Source: a virus. From it: a stretch of DNA of 31,025 nt. Below the pieces are notes generated by a model that had not been told where the DNA came from, did not search any database, and saw only the letters and a list, made by a program, of their open reading frames with translations. How positions within the stretch are numbered: the first letter of the stretch is position 1; every line of letters begins with the position of its first letter. This document shows positions 1-8,183 of this stretch, piece by piece. The stretch covers positions 1 to 31,025 of IMG/VR virus record IMGVR_UViG_3300032242_000802; one strand, written 5' to 3'. Made by a program: the position numbers and the translations under genes.

Positions 1-1
1 A

Positions 2-994
2 ATGGCAATCACAGCAAACCAAAGCGTGTTAACGCTTGACTATTGGAAGGCAGCCCGTCACCTAGAGGTAGGAGACTGGGTATTTGACATGACCGGCACC
101 CCGGTACAGGTCAAGTTGGTACAACAGTACTACGCCGATGAGTGTTATGAGGTAACGTTAAACGATAACCTCACCGTGTCTGGGGATAAAAACCTGGCGT
201 TTCGCGCAGAGAACGAAGAGTACCGCAAAGGTATTGAGGTATACAAGGGCGTCAGGCCCTTTGTCAGGCCGCTAAAGTTCGTGACTGTAGAAAAATTACT
301 CGAGGTTGGACTACAGGGGCGCGGAAAACGCAAAGAGTATTCAATCCCCACCACCAAACCGTTGCAGTTTCCTGCACAGACCCCTGGCATCCCGCCGTTT
401 GTTTTTGGATTCTGGTTCTTCAACCGAAAAGAAAACAAAACCTTCTCCGTATACCCTGCGCACACAGACTTTGTTGTCAAAAAATTTAAAGACGCTGGGT
501 ACAAGATCCAAAAACTATCGTTACAAAGGCGATACTACCAATTTTTCTATGAGACCCCAAACATAGAACATCAACTCCTGCCCGTCATACCCACAAAAAT
601 ACCGGCAAACTACTTAATGGCGTCTCAAGAAGAGCGTATCGAGCTATTGTCCGGGCTGATTAATGGAAAACCAAGACAGTACAACCCAAAAACAGACTGG
701 TTTAGGGTAACACTTACCAATGTCGCCATCATTCAGCAGATTCAAGGACTGGCGGAGTCACTTGGTTGCAAAACCAGGGTACGTTGTGATGGCAGACTTA
801 ACAATTATGTGCTATCATTTAGGTGTAAACACAAATTAATCCTTAATCAGGTGTCTAAACCCGCCAAAATACACCTGGCACGACGGTATATCAAAGAAAT
901 CAAACAAATTGAGCCGCAGATGGTGGTTCATTTTGAAACAGAGGGCAAAAACAACACCATGTTAGTTGCAGAAGGATTTATTAGCGTATGTTAA
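2..994 (+). CDS. Free-standing intein-like protein (Hint fold plus degenerate LAGLIDADG endonuclease)
   Basis: The 330 residues follow the order of a mini-intein with a homing endonuclease. An N-terminal Hint block (about 8-35) has LEVGDWVF at 21-28. A second Hint-like stretch lies at 51-63. Two LAGLIDADG-like helices follow: PPFVFGFWFF at 131-140 and ERIELLSGLING at 211-222. The end (307-330) resembles intein C-terminal blocks, with MLVAEGFISVC at 320-330. The residues needed for function are missing. There is no N-terminal Cys or Ser nucleophile in the right context, the protein ends in Val-Cys rather than His-Asn, and the acidic residues of both endonuclease helices are replaced. It therefore probably neither splices nor cuts. 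Its last bases overlap the terL start (ATGTTAA), and the terL ribosome-binding site lies inside it, so the two are likely translationally coupled. The gene begins at the window edge, so an earlier start cannot be excluded. Its function is unknown. Confidence 0.7.
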   Translation: MAITANQSVLTLDYWKAARHLEVGDWVFDMTGTPVQVKLVQQYYADECYEVTLNDNLTVSGDKNLAFRAENEEYRKGIEVYKGVRPFVRPLKFVTVEKLLEVGLQGRGKRKEYSIPTTKPLQFPAQTPGIPPFVFGFWFFNRKENKTFSVYPAHTDFVVKKFKDAGYKIQKLSLQRRYYQFFYETPNIEHQLLPVIPTKIPANYLMASQEERIELLSGLINGKPRQYNPKTDWFRVTLTNVAIIQQIQGLAESLGCKTRVRCDGRLNNYVLSFRCKHKLILNQVSKPAKIHLARRYIKEIKQIEPQMVVHFETEGKNNTMLVAEGFISVC

Positions 995-2427
995 ACGCAA
1001 AACAAGAACTTTTATTAAAGAAATTTGCCGAGGCGCGTAAACATTGGCCCAAGGCGGAGCTTGACGCTGCAATATGGCAGATCAAATGGAACCTGCAAGC
1101 TTTACCACACCAACGGGAACCCTCAGACAACGAGTATGACACGTTTCTCATGTTGGCGGGTCGGGGATCTGGCAAAACCCACACAGCCTCTCACTGGATT
1201 GGCATCCGTGCGTGGAAATTTGACAACACACGCTGGTTAGTCACAGCGCCAACCTCCAGCGATATTCGTGCCACATGTTTTGAGGGTGATTCTGGACTTA
1301 TTAACATTATACCAAAATCTTTGATCCGCGACTACAATAAATCTTTGTTTGAGATTACATTAATTAACGGATCTATTATACAAGGGATCCCTGGATCAGA
1401 GCCAGAACGTTACCGGGGTAAACAATACCATGGCGCCTGGTTTGACGAGCTGTGTGCGTTTGATTATCTAGACGACGCATACGACGGCGTGCAGTTTACG
1501 TTGCGTCTGAAGGACCCACGTATTGATCGTGTACAACAGATCATCACCACAACGCCAAAACCAAAAGAGTTGATCGTGGACCTTAACGAGGGAACCGTGG
1601 GTGGTGACGTGTACGTGGTTAATGCATCGTCCTACGATAACAAGGACAACCTATCCGCCACGTTCTTCAAACAGCTAGAGTCTTACGATGGCACAGACCT
1701 AGGCCGCCAAGAAATTTACGGCGAGATCTTGGATCCAGAACAGGCCGGCATTATTAAACGTCGGCAGTTCCGTATGTGGCCGGCCAATAAGCCAACGCCA
1801 ATTTTAGAATACGTGATCGCCTCATACGATCCGGCCACCTCTGAAAAAACAATGAACGACCCGACTGCGTGCACCATCTGGGGTATCTTTGAACAAGAGG
1901 ACGCCGGCACAGCGGTCATTTTGCTAGACGCATGGGATGCGCATCTTGCGTACCCAGAACTACGTAGAAAAGTAATCGACGATTTTAAGGAGGTAGTATA
2001 TGGCGCTGATAATGACTTCGGTAAAGGTAGGAAAGCAGATCTCGTTCTTATGGAAGACAAGTCCGCTGGTATTTCACTTATCCAAGAGCTTCAAGGATCC
2101 GGAATTGAGGTCCGAGGCTACAATCCGGGCAGAGCAGACAAGGTACAGCGTCTCAATATCGTGGCACCGCTTGTGGCTAAAGGCAAAGTGTGGATTCCAG
2201 AAGACCCTGAGCGACGTGGTGAATTTGCTGATTGGGCTAAGCGTTTCCTGCGTCAAGTCTGTTCATTTCCCGAAGCCGGCGGGCACGATGACTATGTTGA
2301 CTCATTATCACAAGCGCTGCGAGTCCTTCGGGATTCTGGTTGGATCCAACTAGATTATCTACCAGCACGTGACTATTCGTACGCGGATGACAACAAGAAA
2401 CGTTTTGAAAATCCGTACATGATGTAG
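988..2427 (+). CDS. terL: Terminase large subunit (packaging ATPase and nuclease)
   Basis: This is the motor that cuts concatemeric DNA and pumps it into the prohead through the portal. The 479-residue protein has the expected two domains. The ATPase has Walker A AGRGSGKT at 57-64, Walker B HGAWFDEL at 148-155 with D153 and E154, and a coupling segment IITTTPKP at 185-192. The RuvC-like nuclease has ASYDPA around D281, the acidic pair E356-D357, and GGHDDYVDS at 431-439. Length is normal for TerL. The start at 988 has GAAGGA at 971-976, inside the end of the upstream intein-like gene. The coding region is visibly more GC-rich than the rest of the window, which may reflect a different evolutionary history. 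No small terminase subunit is seen; it may lie upstream. Confidence 0.96.
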   Translation: MLNAKQELLLKKFAEARKHWPKAELDAAIWQIKWNLQALPHQREPSDNEYDTFLMLAGRGSGKTHTASHWIGIRAWKFDNTRWLVTAPTSSDIRATCFEGDSGLINIIPKSLIRDYNKSLFEITLINGSIIQGIPGSEPERYRGKQYHGAWFDELCAFDYLDDAYDGVQFTLRLKDPRIDRVQQIITTTPKPKELIVDLNEGTVGGDVYVVNASSYDNKDNLSATFFKQLESYDGTDLGRQEIYGEILDPEQAGIIKRRQFRMWPANKPTPILEYVIASYDPATSEKTMNDPTACTIWGIFEQEDAGTAVILLDAWDAHLAYPELRRKVIDDFKEVVYGADNDFGKGRKADLVLMEDKSAGISLIQELQGSGIEVRGYNPGRADKVQRLNIVAPLVAKGKVWIPEDPERRGEFADWAKRFLRQVCSFPEAGGHDDYVDSLSQALRVLRDSGWIQLDYLPARDYSYADDNKKRFENPYMM

Positions 2428-2468
2428 GGCGGAAAGTTAAGCCACTTTGCATTAGTATGCTTATGAAT
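2425..2468 (+). promoter_or_regulatory. Terminator/promoter-like cassette, copy 1
   Basis: TAGGGCG at 2425-2431 (its TAG is the terL stop codon), 16 variable bases, then TGCATTAGTATGC at 2448-2460 and TATGAA at 2462-2467. It matches four other intergenic sites with no gaps. GCAT-TAGT-ATGC is itself a small inverted repeat, and TAAGC (2438-2442) can pair with GCTTA (2459-2463), reaching the start codon of the next gene. The role is inferred. Confidence 0.7.
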
Positions 2469-2924
2469 CCCATTAAAACACCTTTAGAAATGCTATATGA
2501 ACAAGCGGGTATTACTCCGCAACATTTAGCATCCGGCGGTACAACATTATCACCTAAAGAGATGATGATGCTTTTGATTGCACACGGAAAGACCCCGCCA
2601 AAATTTGCAGATGGCGGACTAACATCTAAAGCGCTAGGCGCAGCTGGGCCAGCGTATATGGCGTACTTAGCGTACCCAGAAGCCAAAGATACATATGGAG
2701 CTTTGTCAAACAAAGACTACCATAAAGCTTTTGAACATGGCACTAATTTAGCAGACTTTGGCCTATCAGCTGCCAGCATACCGTATTGGTTGCTTTCATC
2801 AATGCTGGGGTCAAAAGATTTAAGCGCTGGAACATTAGATAACCCAGAAACACGATATGGTGAAAAGCCAGGGGCAATTGGCCAACTATCACAATACCTA
2901 CTTAATCTAGGCAAAAAGAAATAA
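2463..2924 (+). CDS. Hypothetical phage protein with KFADGGLT motif
   Basis: I do not recognise the family. The protein has about 153 residues. It contains KFADGGLT at 47-54 (numbered from the ATG at 2463), followed by two hydrophobic, Ala/Tyr-rich stretches that could be membrane-associated or buried helices, and a basic end (LGKKK). The same octapeptide occurs in the Lys-rich protein at 22621. An in-frame ATG at 2457 would add two residues. I chose 2463 because, when the intergenic cassettes are aligned, it falls exactly where the start codon of the gene at 6511 falls. There is no convincing ribosome-binding site upstream of either ATG. Its place between terL and portal suggests a packaging or head role, but nothing in the sequence proves it. 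Confidence 0.75.
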   Translation: MNPIKTPLEMLYEQAGITPQHLASGGTTLSPKEMMMLLIAHGKTPPKFADGGLTSKALGAAGPAYMAYLAYPEAKDTYGALSNKDYHKAFEHGTNLADFGLSAASIPYWLLSSMLGSKDLSAGTLDNPETRYGEKPGAIGQLSQYLLNLGKKK

Positions 2925-2926
2925 AT

Positions 2927-5812
2927 ATGGCTCAACCAAGACTACCAATTCAAAACGGCAATAATTTGGAAACGATTGATGATCGTGAAGATGATATTAA
3001 TTTAGCCGCTAGACAAGATCAAGAAACAAAAGATATTGCCGAAGAGTTTGATATTGATCAAGATGAAGCTGAACAAGAAGTTATTGAACTTGAAGATGGA
3101 TCTGTTGTAGTTAATTTTAAACCTACAAGTGGCCCACAACAAGATCCTGAGTTTTATGAAAACTTAGCCGAAGTATTAGATGAAGATGTCTTGATGTCTT
3201 TGGCAAATGATTACTTAGATTACATTGACGTTGACCAAGAGTCTCGCAAGCAACGTGATAAACAATACGAAGAAGGTCTTCGCCGCACGGGTTTAGGAAA
3301 GGACGCGCCTGGTGGTGCAACGTTTGATGGCGCCTCGAAAGTCGTCCACCCAGTCATGGCAGAGTCATGCGTTGACTTTGCTGCATCATCAGCCAAAGAG
3401 CTACTTCCACCCGACGGCATTGTTAAATCGAGCATCAAGGGTGAAGCTGATGTTGAAAAAGAAAAAACTGCAGATCGCAAAGTTAATTTCCTTAACTGGC
3501 AGTTATCTGAACAAATTCAAGAGTATCGTGATGAGATGGAGCAATTGCTCACTCAGTTACCATTGGGTGGATCTCAATTTTTAAAATGGCGCTATGACTC
3601 AGAACAAAAACGCCCAACATGCGAATGGATCCCAATTGATAACATCCTACTTCCATACTCATCTACAAATTTTTACACATCGCCTCGAATTACAGAAGTG
3701 CAAGACATCACTGCCGATGTATATATGCAGCGTATTGAGCAAGGTATTTATCGCGATATCCATTCAACTTATACATCTAACGCGCCTTTAGACGATCAAA
3801 CAAGATCTGAACAAGCCAATGATAAGATTGAAGGAAAAGATATTCCTTCTGAAAACATTGACGAACTACGTCGTGTTTATGAAATTTCATGTTTTATTCG
3901 TTTAGATAGTGATGATATCACTAAGGGCAAACGCGCACCGTACATCTTAACAATTGATGAATCAAGTGGCGAAGTATTGTCACTATATCGTAACTGGGAA
4001 GCCAATGACGAAAAACTCACGAAACTCGATTGGTACGTTGAATTCAAATTTATTCCTTGGCGTGGTGCTTATGCTATTGGTTTACCTCATCTTATTGGTG
4101 GTCTTTCCGCTGCTCTTACTGGTGCTCTCCGTGCTCTTATGGATGCAGCCCATATTAGTAACAGTCAAACAATGCTTAAGCTCAAAGGTGGCCGCATTGG
4201 TGGACAAAGTGACAGGATTGAACCGACACAAGTAATGGAGATTGAAGGCTCTCCTGGCGTTGATGATATACGTAAGATTGCAATGCCTATGCCGTTCAAT
4301 CCACCATCAACCGTACTGTTTAACCTACTAGGTTGGTTAACTGACGCGGCTAAGGGCGTGGTTACCACGGCAGAAGAAAAGATTGGTGATGCCAATAACA
4401 ACATGCCAGTGGGCACAACACAAGCACTTATCGAACAAGGTGCTAAAGTATTCTCAGCTATTCATGCACGCTTGCATCGTTCGCAAGCTAAGTCATTAGC
4501 TATCATCTCGCGTATCAATCATTGGTACTTGGATGAGATGGACAATGACTCTGGCGAAGAAATTCAAGTTCGAGATTTTGCAAACAACACCGATGTACGT
4601 CCAGTTTCAGACCCTAACATTTTTTCTGAAACACAACGTCTAGCTCAAAATCAAGCATTGCTTCAAATGGCACAATCAGCTCCTCCGGGAATGTTTGATT
4701 TGCGATCTGTATATAGCAGAATTTTAAATCAATTAAAAATTCCATCGATTGATGAAATTTTACCTAACCCACAAGGTGCGTCAGAGTCTAATCCAGCATT
4801 AGAAAACGTGGCAATGACAATGGGACGTCCGGCAGCAGTTTATCCAGATCAAGACCACATTGCACACATCCAAGTTCACTTGGCATATGCAAAGAACCCA
4901 GCCTATGGTGGAAGCCCATTAGCGGGACCAACATTCTCACCGCTAGTATTAGATCACTTGAAACAACATTTAACAATGCACTATTTACAATCTGTTCGCG
5001 CATATGTGGCGCATGCTGCAGATGGAAAAGATGCGTTTGATTTGAATGAAGAGAAACCAATTGATCAACAAGCACAGCAAGCAATTGCTTTGGCTACGCA
5101 AATGGTCGATATGGATTCAAAAGAAATCTTGGCACCATACATGCAAGATATCAATGCAATATCACAAAAAGTTGCTCAAATGCATCAGCAAGCACAACAA
5201 GCTCAAGCTGCGTCTGATCCAACAGCACAAGCATTGGTACAAACTCAAATGGCTGAAACACAACGTAAAGCTGCTGAGTCTCAAGCTAAGATGCAACAAG
5301 AAAATGCAATTAACCAACAAGAATATCAAATCAAAGTGGCTGAATTGCAACAAAAAATGCGTGAGTTACAAACTAAATACGACACTCAAACCAAAATTGA
5401 CTCGAATAAAAACGCAACTCAAATTGCTGTGGTTGACCTCAATAACTCATCTCGTGAACGTATTGCTGAGATTTCAGCTCAAGCTGGGTTGACTTCTGAT
5501 CAATTAGCAATGCAACACGAGCAAGATCAAACTGCATTGATGGCATCTCATGAGGCTCAGGCAGATATTCGCCAACATGGTTTAGAAGTACAACAAATGG
5601 CGTTTGACCAGCAAGCTCAAGCAGCACAAATGATGGCACAACGCCAGCAAGATGCTGAACAACAAGCGCGTCAACATCAAATGGAAATGTTTAGTCAACA
5701 ACAAGACCAAGCACACCAAGTAGGCCAACAACAGCAAGAATTAGCAGCACAACAGCAACAAGCGGCAATGCAACAACAACAGCAACCTCCGATGGAAGAC
5801 CAAAATGGCTAA
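2927..5812 (+). CDS. Portal protein with long Gln-rich C-terminal tail
   Basis: This is the dodecameric ring at the capsid vertex through which DNA passes. It is identified by its position after terL, its size (961 residues) and the podovirus-type portal core at about 80-640, with stretches such as VVHPVMAESCVDFAA and an aspartate-rich N-terminal leader. After roughly residue 700 the protein becomes a Gln/Ala-rich, probably coiled-coil tail of about 250 residues ending in poly-Gln segments. This is long compared with the usual portal barrel and could project into the head interior. The start at 2927 follows the previous stop by two bases, and the ribosome-binding site is weak. CAA/CAG repetition in the tail creates long open frames in other frames, which are not genes. 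Confidence 0.9.
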   Translation: MAQPRLPIQNGNNLETIDDREDDINLAARQDQETKDIAEEFDIDQDEAEQEVIELEDGSVVVNFKPTSGPQQDPEFYENLAEVLDEDVLMSLANDYLDYIDVDQESRKQRDKQYEEGLRRTGLGKDAPGGATFDGASKVVHPVMAESCVDFAASSAKELLPPDGIVKSSIKGEADVEKEKTADRKVNFLNWQLSEQIQEYRDEMEQLLTQLPLGGSQFLKWRYDSEQKRPTCEWIPIDNILLPYSSTNFYTSPRITEVQDITADVYMQRIEQGIYRDIHSTYTSNAPLDDQTRSEQANDKIEGKDIPSENIDELRRVYEISCFIRLDSDDITKGKRAPYILTIDESSGEVLSLYRNWEANDEKLTKLDWYVEFKFIPWRGAYAIGLPHLIGGLSAALTGALRALMDAAHISNSQTMLKLKGGRIGGQSDRIEPTQVMEIEGSPGVDDIRKIAMPMPFNPPSTVLFNLLGWLTDAAKGVVTTAEEKIGDANNNMPVGTTQALIEQGAKVFSAIHARLHRSQAKSLAIISRINHWYLDEMDNDSGEEIQVRDFANNTDVRPVSDPNIFSETQRLAQNQALLQMAQSAPPGMFDLRSVYSRILNQLKIPSIDEILPNPQGASESNPALENVAMTMGRPAAVYPDQDHIAHIQVHLAYAKNPAYGGSPLAGPTFSPLVLDHLKQHLTMHYLQSVRAYVAHAADGKDAFDLNEEKPIDQQAQQAIALATQMVDMDSKEILAPYMQDINAISQKVAQMHQQAQQAQAASDPTAQALVQTQMAETQRKAAESQAKMQQENAINQQEYQIKVAELQQKMRELQTKYDTQTKIDSNKNATQIAVVDLNNSSRERIAEISAQAGLTSDQLAMQHEQDQTALMASHEAQADIRQHGLEVQQMAFDQQAQAAQMMAQRQQDAEQQARQHQMEMFSQQQDQAHQVGQQQQELAAQQQQAAMQQQQQPPMEDQNG

Positions 5813-6074
5813 ATCAGCAGCATGGCAACGTAAAGAAGGCAAAAACCCAGAAGGTGGGTTAAATGCCAAAGGACGCGCAAGCTACAATAAAGCAAATCCA
5901 GATAAACCGGGACTCAAAGCTCCGGCGCCTCATCCTAAGTCTGAAAAAGAAGCTGGTCGTAAAAAATCTTTTTGCTCACGCATGGAAGGCATGAAGAAAA
6001 AATTAACAAGTGCAAAAACTGCTAAAGATCCGGATAGCAGAATTAATAAATCACTTAGAGCATGGAACTGTTAA
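5805..6074 (+). CDS. Small basic conserved phage protein (WQRKEGKNPEGGLNAKGR type)
   Basis: The 89-residue, Lys/Arg-rich protein overlaps the end of the portal gene by eight bases, so translation is probably coupled. It begins AWQRKEGKNPEGGLNAKGR (6-24), a Gly/Lys-rich signature I recognise from small proteins beside portal genes in many aquatic phages. It also has a RKKSFCSRMEGMKKKL block (52-67) and ends SLRAWNC. The function is not known to me. Strong positive charge and position suggest a head or DNA-contact role, which is inference. Confidence 0.8.
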   Translation: MAKSAAWQRKEGKNPEGGLNAKGRASYNKANPDKPGLKAPAPHPKSEKEAGRKKSFCSRMEGMKKKLTSAKTAKDPDSRINKSLRAWNC

Positions 6075-6075
6075 T

Positions 6076-6231
6076 ATGGCAAAAGAAGGATTATACGCAA
6101 ATATTCAAAAGAAACGTGCTCGAATTGAAGCAGGATCTGGCGAAAAGATGAGAAAGCCTGGAACAAAAGGCGCTCCAACAAAAGAAGCATTTATTGAATC
6201 AGCTAAAACAGCTAAAAAACCAAAGAAGTAA
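6076..6231 (+). CDS. Very small basic conserved phage protein (GLYANIQKKRARI type)
   Basis: The product is 51 residues from the ATG at 6076. A longer in-frame reading from 6010 exists, but it lies inside the previous gene and adds nothing recognisable. The core GLYANIQKKRARI (5-17) followed by GSGEKMRKPGTKGAPT (21-36) is a pattern I know from tiny proteins in many phage genomes, and this supports the shorter start. It is extremely Lys-rich and lacks hydrophobic segments. Function unknown. It sits in a run of small basic genes between portal and co-chaperonin. Confidence 0.8.
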   Translation: MAKEGLYANIQKKRARIEAGSGEKMRKPGTKGAPTKEAFIESAKTAKKPKK

Positions 6232-6258
6232 AACACAACCACCAACAAGGGAAATATC

Positions 6259-6471
6259 ATGGAAAAAGAATTAGGCTTTCGTAAAGCTTACAAAATGACA
6301 GGCACACCAGGTTACGCTGGCGGTCCAGATCAAAAAGTAGAAGAAGGTGCGTCAGGTTCACATCGCGACAATAACTGGAAGAAAGGTGCAGCACAAGCTA
6401 AGATGGCTAAACCTTCTAAAGTTGGTCCAGATAAGAACCTAAATGAAATTGGCGGCGGTAATTTCTACTAA
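6259..6471 (+). CDS. Small hypothetical protein, Gly/Lys-rich
   Basis: The 70-residue product has AAGGGAA before its ATG, a fair ribosome-binding site. It has no recognisable domain. The sequence is hydrophilic, with Gly-rich turns (GTPGYAGGPDQK) and a C-terminal IGGGNFY. It is the last of three consecutive small proteins after the portal, and the second regulatory cassette begins two bases after its TAA stop, so it probably ends a transcription unit. Function unknown. Confidence 0.7.
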   Translation: MEKELGFRKAYKMTGTPGYAGGPDQKVEEGASGSHRDNNWKKGAAQAKMAKPSKVGPDKNLNEIGGGNFY

Positions 6472-6472
6472 T

Positions 6473-6515
6473 TAGGGCGGAAAATCATACATGTATGTAT
6501 TAGTACATGTATGAA
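6473..6515 (+). promoter_or_regulatory. Terminator/promoter-like cassette, copy 2, with hairpin over start codon
   Basis: TAGGGCG at 6473-6479, 16 variable bases, then TGTATTAGT at 6496-6504 and TATGAA at 6510-6515, aligned without gaps to the other copies. TCATACATGTA (6485-6495) and TACATGTATGA (6504-6514) form a perfect 11-bp inverted repeat with an 8-base loop. The right arm contains the ATG of the next gene (6511-6513). Confidence 0.7.
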
Positions 6516-6705
6516 AGATCTAATCTCTGAATTAATTGAGCGTTTGAAAAGCGCTGACAAAGAAATAACAGAAGCAATTGCCTCTGGTATTAACATCCAC
6601 AACTTTGAGACATATCAACGTTTTGTGGGTAAAAAAGATGGGTTATCTGAAGCATTGGGCATTATTGATGCCCTATTATCTGAGGATGACGAAGACCAAT
6701 ATTAG
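6511..6705 (+). CDS. Small conserved phage protein, helical and acidic
   Basis: The 64-residue, probably all-helical protein has two amphipathic helices (LISELIERLKSADKEI and LSEALGIIDALLSEDD) joined by HNFETYQRFVGKKDG, and an acidic end. This two-helix layout with a central NFE-Y-R-VGK segment resembles small head-module proteins of other podoviruses that I cannot name. The start codon lies within the right arm of the copy 2 hairpin and there is no ribosome-binding site before it, so it may be read from a nearly leaderless transcript. Function unknown. Confidence 0.75.
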   Translation: MKDLISELIERLKSADKEITEAIASGINIHNFETYQRFVGKKDGLSEALGIIDALLSEDDEDQY

Positions 6706-6718
6706 TGCTGTATAGCAC
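6705..6718 (+). promoter_or_regulatory. Hairpin just before the co-chaperonin ribosome-binding site
   Basis: GTGCT (6705-6709) and AGCAC (6714-6718) flank GTAT, giving a 5-bp stem immediately before AAGGAG (6719-6724). ATTAGT at 6701-6706 followed by TATAG resembles a degenerate version of the intergenic cassette with one extra base, but no TAGGGCG block lies 23 bases upstream. Confidence 0.35.
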
Positions 6719-6733
6719 AAGGAGTGAAGCCGC

Positions 6734-7177
6734 ATGGCTGCATATGATTTAAAGGCTAATGACGAGCCAGATTTACGCTCGGAGTTAGAATGTTTTCCAA
6801 ATGTAGAACCTGGCATTGAAGTTTTGGGTGATCGCGTATTAGTGCAATTACGTCGCGAAAAAACCAAATCTAAAGGCGGGATTTTACTGGTAGAGGAAAC
6901 AACACAAACACTTAAGTTCAATGAAACGGTAGCTAAGGTAATCCAAATCGGTTTCCTAGCGTATAAAATGCCGGATACATTGGAGCCATGGCCAGAAGGC
7001 CCTTGGTGCAGTATTGGAGACTTGGTTCGCACAATAAAGTATGGCGGAGATCGCTATGTGGTTGATGCAGGTGACGAAGGAGCTCCGGTTGTGTTTATTA
7101 CGTTACAAGCGCGTGAGATCATTTCTAAAGTTAAATCTTTTGAACATGCTCAACGTATGAAAGCGTTTGTAGATTAA
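6734..7177 (+). CDS. GroES-like co-chaperonin
   Basis: A 147-residue protein of the GroES fold. The start of the domain is clear at about 28-73: VLGDRVLVQL, then KTKSKGGILLVEET, where the Gly-Gly-Ile-Leu-Leu segment matches the mobile-loop region that contacts GroEL, then VAKVIQIG. The family caps a GroEL chamber. In phages such proteins, with T4 gp31 the classic case, let host GroEL fold the capsid protein, and this gene sits three genes ahead of decoration and capsid. It is longer than bacterial GroES, having a 27-residue N-terminal leader and an extended second half with KYGGDRYVVDAG. AAGGAG lies nine bases before the ATG. The partner is inferred to be host GroEL. Confidence 0.82.
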   Translation: MAAYDLKANDEPDLRSELECFPNVEPGIEVLGDRVLVQLRREKTKSKGGILLVEETTQTLKFNETVAKVIQIGFLAYKMPDTLEPWPEGPWCSIGDLVRTIKYGGDRYVVDAGDEGAPVVFITLQAREIISKVKSFEHAQRMKAFVD

Positions 7178-7197
7178 CTTTGTATAAAGGATAGAAA

Positions 7198-8178
7198 ATG
7201 GCAGATAAAGACGTTCCTATTAAGGAACAAGAAGATGGCTCCGTTTTAGCCAAGGTTGAAGAAAGCTCACAAGAAGAATTTGATACTGAGCTTGAAAACG
7301 AAAAAGACGGTGGTGGGCAGACAGACGAAGACGGTGATGACCAAGAAGAAGGTGATGACCAGGAAGATGGCCCAGATGAAAACGAAGAAGAGCGTGAACG
7401 AATTCGTGAAGCTCGCCGCGAAGAGCGTAGGCTCAAAAAAGAATTAGCAAAACAACGCGACGCGTCATCTAAACATAAAATTAGTGCGCTAGAAAAACGT
7501 AACGAAGAGCTGGCAAGACGCTTGGCTCAAATTGAAAACAATCAATCATCATTCCGTTTGGCTCAACTAGACAAGACGCTAGAAGATGAATCAACCCGTG
7601 TTGAGTATGCAAAGATGAAGATGATGCAGGCAGCGCAAACTGGCGACGCTGCGGCACAAATTGAATACTTGGAACAGTTGACAGACGCCAAACAACGTCT
7701 ACAACAATTGCAACATTTTAAAAAGCAACAACTTAACGAAGCTAAAAAGCCTAAACAAAACGTTCCTAATCCAGTGTCACAGGAAGTAGAACGAAACGCT
7801 AAAGACTGGCTCCGTAAGAACTCATGGTATGACCCTGAGGCTAGAGATACAGATAGTAGAATTGCCAAGGTTATTGATCAAGAGTTATCTGCAGACGGTT
7901 GGGATCCATCGGATTCTGAATACTGGGATGAACTCGATAATCGATTATCTGCACGTTTGCCACACCGCTATACAGCAAAAGGTGGCACCACACAACGTCG
8001 ATCAGCTGGACCAACAGCCTCGAGTCGTGTGTCAGCATCAACCGCAAAGCCAAACACCATCACATTAAGCCGTGAGCGTGTACAGGCGATTAAAGATGCT
8101 GGTTCATGGGACGATGTAGAGAAGCGAAACAAAATGATCCGCGCATACGCATCGTATGATCGCGCTAATAAAGGATAA
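7198..8178 (+). CDS. Capsid scaffolding protein
   Basis: This protein is expected to fill the prohead during assembly and leave before or during packaging. The 326-residue protein is typical in build. It has a very acidic first 70 residues with runs of Asp and Glu, then long charged coiled coil (about 70-190) beginning EEERERIREARREERRLKKE, and a C-terminal part with DWLRKNSWYDPEARDTDSRI and a basic, Ser/Thr-rich linker. No catalytic motif is seen, so it is not an obvious scaffold-protease fusion. AAAGGA precedes the ATG by six bases. Position between portal and capsid genes supports the call. Confidence 0.85.
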   Translation: MADKDVPIKEQEDGSVLAKVEESSQEEFDTELENEKDGGGQTDEDGDDQEEGDDQEDGPDENEEERERIREARREERRLKKELAKQRDASSKHKISALEKRNEELARRLAQIENNQSSFRLAQLDKTLEDESTRVEYAKMKMMQAAQTGDAAAQIEYLEQLTDAKQRLQQLQHFKKQQLNEAKKPKQNVPNPVSQEVERNAKDWLRKNSWYDPEARDTDSRIAKVIDQELSADGWDPSDSEYWDELDNRLSARLPHRYTAKGGTTQRRSAGPTASSRVSASTAKPNTITLSRERVQAIKDAGSWDDVEKRNKMIRAYASYDRANKG

Positions 8179-8183
8179 CATAA

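Noticed and set aside
2-994. Active intein or active homing endonuclease
   Set aside because: The splicing residues and the acidic residues of both LAGLIDADG helices are absent, and no flanking extein sequence is present in this frame.
5046-5492. Plus-strand frame inside the portal Gln-rich tail
   Set aside because: It arises from CAA/CAG repetition read in another frame, giving Lys/Leu/Gln low complexity with no ribosome-binding site.
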